64,000 nucleotides of DNA from Hyphomicrobiales bacterium (GTDB lineage: Bacteria > Pseudomonadota > Alphaproteobacteria > Rhizobiales > Rhizobiaceae). This document shows, one piece after another, positions 60,431 through 64,000 of this stretch (within the stretch, counting starts at the first letter, position 1; each line of letters begins with the position of its first letter). The notes below the pieces were generated by a model. That model did not search any database. It saw only the letters and a program-made list of their open reading frames with translations, and was not told where the DNA came from. The stretch is from assembly GCA_900469955.1 (NCBI GenBank), contig UBYX01000006.1, forward strand, positions 18,784 through 82,783. The letters are read 5' to 3'. A program made the position numbers and the translations under genes.

Positions 60431-62044
60431 TCACTCCCCGGCAGGCAGCGTCTGCATCGCCGTCGTCCAGCCGCGAGGATGCATGACATAGGAGCCGATC
60501 CGCGGGCCGAAGCCGACGATATGGTGAAAATGGTAGAGCGGTATGATCGGCTGGTCGGCCATCGCCAGTTCCGTGGCCTCGGCCAACGCCTGGTTTCGTT
60601 CTGGCCCCTCCTTGATGCCCTCTGCCTTTGCGAGCATCGCGTCGAAGGCAGCGTTTTGATACTTCCCGAAGTTCAGGGCGCCGGTTCCGCGCTCCGGATC
60701 GGGTGAGGCGACAAGCGCATGCAGGATGACATCGACGGCCTCGCCGGACGTGCCGCCATACCAGACAGCATATTCGCCAGCCGCCCGTTTGCTGTTGAAG
60801 ACCGAAAATGGAGCGGCTGACGGCTGGGCGTTGACGCCGATGCGGGCCCAGCTTTGCGCGATCGCCTGGAGGCTCTCGGCGTCCCCTGGATAGCGGCCGG
60901 CAGGCCCTGCCAGTACGAGGTTGAAGCCGTCCGGGAATCCGGCCCTTGCAAGAAGGGATCGTGCCTCGTCATAGTTAGGCGGGCCGGCTGTAAGGTTTCC
61001 CGATGTGCCCGGCAAACCATTCGGAAACACTTGGGCCGCAGCCGTGCCATAGCCTGCAAGGATCTTGTCGACGAGCACGCCGCGATCAGTCGCCATCGCA
61101 AGCGCACGCCGAACCAGCGGGTTCTTGAAAGGATTGGCGATCGGTTTACCCGATTTGTCCGTTACCCCCGGAAGCGTGTCTCGCGAGACATCGAACTGCA
61201 CGAAATTAACCCGGGCTGCACCGATATTGGCGATCCGGGGGCCGCGCTCCTTCAACGATGCGACGTCGCGGGCTGGAATGGCGTCCGCCACATCGACCTC
61301 GCCGGTGCTGAGTGCTGCCACCCGAGCTGCGGGGTTCTCGACAACCCGGAATGAAACTGTTGGCCAGGCCGACTTGTCGCCCCAGTAGCTGTCGTTGCGG
61401 GCAAGTCTCAACCTCTCGCCGGAACTCCAGCTCTCGAACCGGTAGGGTCCGGTACCGATGGAAGAACGGCCGGTGTTCAAGTCTTCCGTCGTCTGATACC
61501 CCTCGGACGGCCGGTTCATCACAAAGATCGATGAGAAGAACAGCGGTAGATTGGGAACCGGAGCGTTAGTCTGGATCACCACCGTCAGGGGATCGGGTGC
61601 CGAGATCGCCTTGATGCCGCTCACATAGGAGCGAAAGCCGCCGCTTGGCGGTTTGAGGACATCGCGGATGCGCTCGATCGTGTAGCCGACGTCGTCTGCC
61701 GTGAACTCCGAACCATCATGGAACCGGACATTTTCGCGGAGCTTGAACTCCCACCGCGTGTCGGAGAGAGGCCGCCAGGAGGTGGCAAGACCTGGCTTCA
61801 ACTCGAGCTTCTCGTCCTGATAGACGAGCCGTTCGTAGATGTGGGAGAGCAGCGAGGTGTTCTCGTTCAGATTCGCGAAATGCGGATCGAGCGTCATCAG
61901 CTTGTAGGATGTAGCAATCCGAAGCTCTGCCTGGTCTTCTGCCTGTCCCTGCGCTTGAGCCGGCGTAGAGGAAACAATTCCCAGAAAGATTGACATCAGG
62001 AGCGTGCAAAGCACGCCCGCGCGAATTAGATTTCCCAGTTTCAT
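60431..62044 (-). CDS. Peptide ABC transporter substrate-binding protein
   Basis: The 537-residue periplasmic binding protein has a signal peptide (residues 1-32, cleavage after PAQAQ) and the SBP_bac_5 (cluster C) fold: LRIATSYKLMTLDPHFA, LKPGLATSWRPLSDTRWEFKLR, VRFHDGSEFTADDV and LVRRALAMATDRG. AAGGAAC lies 6 bases before the ATG. It is the first gene of the operon (binding protein, DppB, DppC, fused ATPase) and determines specificity, probably for di- to oligopeptides. CapA and pepT downstream support peptide catabolism. Confidence 0.93.
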   Translation of the reverse strand: MKLGNLIRAGVLCTLLMSIFLGIVSSTPAQAQGQAEDQAELRIATSYKLMTLDPHFANLNENTSLLSHIYERLVYQDEKLELKPGLATSWRPLSDTRWEFKLRENVRFHDGSEFTADDVGYTIERIRDVLKPPSGGFRSYVSGIKAISAPDPLTVVIQTNAPVPNLPLFFSSIFVMNRPSEGYQTTEDLNTGRSSIGTGPYRFESWSSGERLRLARNDSYWGDKSAWPTVSFRVVENPAARVAALSTGEVDVADAIPARDVASLKERGPRIANIGAARVNFVQFDVSRDTLPGVTDKSGKPIANPFKNPLVRRALAMATDRGVLVDKILAGYGTAAAQVFPNGLPGTSGNLTAGPPNYDEARSLLARAGFPDGFNLVLAGPAGRYPGDAESLQAIAQSWARIGVNAQPSAAPFSVFNSKRAAGEYAVWYGGTSGEAVDVILHALVASPDPERGTGALNFGKYQNAAFDAMLAKAEGIKEGPERNQALAEATELAMADQPIIPLYHFHHIVGFGPRIGSYVMHPRGWTTAMQTLPAGE

Positions 62045-62174
62045 GTCAGTTCCTTGTTTTTGGTTTCGTTGGAATCGAAACGCCGCGCGGAGCGGCGAAT
62101 GTGTGGTTATGGGTGGAGTGGCAGCGGGACGCGCAAAGGGTGGGCAGCGGAACGAAAGCCCGCTTAGGTGCTCG

Positions 62175-62732
62175 TCAGCTGCCCTGGATTGCCGATCGCA
62201 GCGCCCGCATTGACGGGGGACTGTCTCCACCAGCCAAAGAGGCAGCATCGATCCTCAAGAGGTCGGAGATGACGGCCCGGATTTGCGGCCAGAGCTCTTG
62301 CTGGCTTGTGGTAGAGGGTTGCCATCTCGTAACCGCGACGTGGAGTTTGGCTATTGCGCCCATGACCGATTGTGCGGGCGTCATCCACAAGGCGTCAGCC
62401 GCTTCATCATCGGTTATCGAGGCGCGATCTTCCGCTTCCAGCGCGTGTTGGTGCTTTCGTCCGGAGTCCGGCACGTCCTGTCGCAGCAAGGCATCCATCG
62501 AAAACAGCCTGCGTTCGAGCTGCTGCTGGCGCCGGCTTGATTCGGTTAGACGCGCCCAAGTAGCCCACCAGACACGCCACGCATCAACTGCCGGGTCATC
62601 GGCAGGCACGTCAAAGAGCCCATTTGGGGGATCGGAAGGCGACTGACATGGGGGTAAGGACGCTGAAAGCAGCGAATGGAAGTCTCGCCGGGTGACCGTA
62701 GACAAAGTTCTGCTATTGTCGGAATCAGCCAT
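62175..62732 (-). CDS. Hypothetical protein of rhizobial type
   Basis: This 185-residue acidic soluble protein contains AWRVWWATWARLTESSRRQQQLERRLF, a helical segment seen in many small unassigned rhizobial proteins, and an alanine-rich middle. GGGAGC lies 8 bases before the ATG. No catalytic motif, membrane segment or signal peptide. It is divergent from the XRE regulator gene. Function unknown; the similarity to rhizobial proteins is from memory. Confidence 0.6.
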   Translation of the reverse strand: MADSDNSRTLSTVTRRDFHSLLSASLPPCQSPSDPPNGLFDVPADDPAVDAWRVWWATWARLTESSRRQQQLERRLFSMDALLRQDVPDSGRKHQHALEAEDRASITDDEAADALWMTPAQSVMGAIAKLHVAVTRWQPSTTSQQELWPQIRAVISDLLRIDAASLAGGDSPPSMRALRSAIQGS

Positions 62733-62847
62733 GATCCGAGCTCCCTATAGCTTGGTTGTGGTCAGGCTGTGCCCGGTGCTCGCAACACCAGGTACAGCCG
62801 TTTGACGTTCTTTCGTATATAGGACAACCACAGCATGCGCAACCAAA

Positions 62848-62866
62848 ATCACCATGGCATGGTGAT
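62848..62866. promoter_or_regulatory. Operator-like palindrome abutting the XRE start codon
   Basis: ATCACCAT-GGC-ATGGTGAT, eight-base perfect arms, ends at the base before ATG 62867 and includes the GGTGAT ribosome-binding site. Binding of the encoded regulator or folding of the mRNA would block translation or transcription, suggesting autoregulation. Confidence 0.6.
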
Positions 62867-63088
62867 ATGAAAGGGATCCAGTGCAAATTGGCTCGGGTTG
62901 CTCTGGGCTGGGGCGTGCTTGAACTCGCCAAGGCAGCCAATGTTTCCACACAGACAATCACCCGCCTCGAACGGGGCGATCAACTCCGACCGAATACGAT
63001 TGACCGCATCAAGCGGGTGCTGGAAGAGGCAGGGATAGAATTCATCCCTGAGAATGGCGGCGGCGTGGGAGTCCGTTTCAAGAAGTAA
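62867..63088 (+). CDS. Small XRE-family (Cro/CI-type) DNA-binding protein
   Basis: The 73-residue product is essentially one helix-turn-helix: ARVALGWGVLELAKAANVSTQTITRLERG (residues 9-37), then NTIDRIKRVLEEAGIEFI and a Gly-rich end (GGGVGVRFKK), a common ending in small rhizobial XRE regulators. ATG 62867 is chosen because the helix-turn-helix begins right after it; an earlier start at 62756 would run through the operator. It probably controls itself via the adjacent palindrome and perhaps the divergent gene at 62175. Confidence 0.75.
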   Translation: MKGIQCKLARVALGWGVLELAKAANVSTQTITRLERGDQLRPNTIDRIKRVLEEAGIEFIPENGGGVGVRFKK

Positions 63089-63192
63089 TGTAGCTAGTCA
63101 CAGCGGGCCAATCGCCCCTCCGCCTTCCAGCAGATTTGGAGTTCGTTTGCGGCAAGACATGCAAAACAATCAGCGGGAGCACGAGGTGCTTG

Positions 63193-63435
63193 ATGGAATT
63201 TCACGCAGGCAATTGCCCGAGTTGTCACAACGGCCGCCTTTTTCTGTTTCGGGAGAGCGATACCGGGGATGTCTACGGACATTGCGAGGAGTGCGAGCAG
63301 GGTTATCGAACGCCGGCAGAAATCGAGAGCAACAGCGGGTTTCTAACCCTACTCGATGAGGTCGATGCCGATTGGGCGACCGAGGATGAAATATCGCGAA
63401 GTGTCTGGGCGAACTATCGGATTTTCCGGGCATAG
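63193..63435 (+). CDS. Small zinc-ribbon protein
   Basis: The 80-residue protein has two CxxC knuckles, CPSCHNG (residue 8) and CEECEQG (residue 31), forming a zinc-ribbon. An acidic C-terminal tail follows (LLDEVDADWATEDEIS). ATG 63193 has GAGGT 5-6 bases upstream; an upstream start at 63136 would add residues with no resemblance to the fold. No partner is evident. A protein- or nucleic-acid-binding role is possible, unspecified. Confidence 0.6.
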   Translation: MEFHAGNCPSCHNGRLFLFRESDTGDVYGHCEECEQGYRTPAEIESNSGFLTLLDEVDADWATEDEISRSVWANYRIFRA

Positions 63436-63492
63436 CTCCAGCGCTGCGGCCTGATAGCCAAAAGAGCTTACGACATTTCAAATGGGAAGACG

Positions 63493-64000
63493 GAAGTCCG
63501 AAGCAGGGAGTGGATCGGCGCCTGCGTGCTGTCGATTGCCTGCCTGATCTATTCGATGGATCTTTCCATCCTCTTCCTGGCGATTCCCGCGATCGTCTCC
63601 GACCTCGACCCATCAGCTTCCGAGCTGCTCTGGATCAACGATATCTACGGTTTCATGGTCGCCGGCTTCCTGGTCACGATGGGCTCGCTTGGGGACCGGA
63701 TCGGTCGCCGCGTGCTGCTGATCGGCTCAGCAGCCTTCGTTGACGCATCGGCGCTCGCGGCCTTTTCCACCACCGCGCAGCAGATTCGTGCTTGGTCTCA
63801 CACCCCTCGAAGCGGCTCTTTGGTCGGTCCCTTCCTCGATCGTCTTCACCGTCATGTCTCTGCAGGCCTATCGCTTCACCAACCGTTTCGGCCCGGTCCG
63901 CACCGTATTGCTAGGCCTGGTAATCAACGTTGGCCTGCTCCTGATGTCGGTCGCCGCTCATTCCGAAAGTCTTTTCGGAATTCTAGGCTCAACCATGGTG
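63493..64000 (+). pseudogene. Deleted MFS (DHA2/QacA-like) exporter remnant, runs off window
   Basis: From 63493 the frame reads REWIGACVLSIACLIYSMDLS, then WINDIYGFMVAGFLVTMGSLGDRIGRRVLL, the first helices and the D-R-x-G-R-R loop of a QacA/EmrB-type exporter. After about 63785 the matching frame changes: VLGLTPLEAALWSVPSS and FTNRFGPVRTVLLGLVIN belong to the second half of such proteins. A large internal segment (several helices) is therefore missing and the pieces are out of frame. No start codon is in frame upstream, so the 5' end is also damaged. The 3' part continues beyond base 64000. Confidence 0.7.

Noticed and set aside
58563..60434. Extended minus-strand frames (56887-59283 and 58560-60434) that would give 798- and 624-residue proteins
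   Set aside because: The 5' extensions overlap the neighbouring permease genes in another frame; the true starts at 58563 and 59435 have good ribosome-binding sites and match family N-termini.

Overview
The window reads as GC-rich alphaproteobacterial DNA, most likely from the Rhizobiaceae or close relatives. This rests on codon usage, a rhizobial-style peptide ABC operon, a clustered GANTC (CcrM-type) site block and several small protein families that look familiar from rhizobia. It cannot be pinned to a species from sequence alone. No rRNA, no complete tRNA, no CRISPR array and no recognisable transposase were found.

Layout. (1) 1-6.7 kb: ordinary accessory metabolism. A DUF6644-like membrane protein is followed by a LysR regulator divergent from an MFS transporter, then a same-strand series: cyclophilin-like protein, Tat-exported alpha/beta hydrolase, SDR oxidoreductase, double carboxymuconolactone-decarboxylase-fold protein and cupin. 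(2) 6.7-7.6 kb: a gene-poor junction. (3) 7.6-13.9 kb (minus): a three-gene ABC-3C-type conflict system made of a FAD/NAD-binding protein, a middle component and an SMC/Rad50-like ATPase, joined by two ATGA overlaps. (4) 14.3-28.2 kb (plus): a giant DEDD exonuclease-RecQ-UvrD fusion, then a tight SNF2 helicase / Hsp70-like ATPase / RecD-like helicase-nuclease set. (5) 28.5-40.1 kb (plus): an expanded type III restriction-modification cluster (PLD-SNF2 helicase, DUF4391, Mod, AlbA_2-ATPase, Res) followed by an Mrr-type nuclease, and a convergent HNH nuclease. (6) 41.4-53.9 kb: a plasmid/ICE-like segment with a frameshifted gene, a PD-(D/E)XK-like protein, a naturally split FtsH-like AAA/M41 protease pair, a DUF429-like protein, a highly patterned non-coding repeat block, and two convergent tyrosine recombinases. 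(7) 54-62 kb (minus): an oligopeptide ABC transporter operon with CapA-like and peptidase T genes. (8) 62-64 kb: small genes (XRE regulator, zinc ribbon) and an MFS pseudogene that runs off the window.

The most striking non-coding signal is a 17-bp palindrome, GCGGAAATNATTTCCGC. Five copies (7382, 14071, 28305, 40167, 51703) sit in the intergenic spaces that separate the successive modules of the 7-52 kb island, and no close copy was noticed in the intergenic DNA of the flanking metabolic regions. The best candidates for undescribed biology are this palindrome-delimited modular defence island, the SNF2/Hsp70/RecD-nuclease operon, and the split FtsH-like protease whose AAA lid is encoded with the peptidase. 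All functional statements are inferred from motifs and gene order read by eye; no database search was possible.
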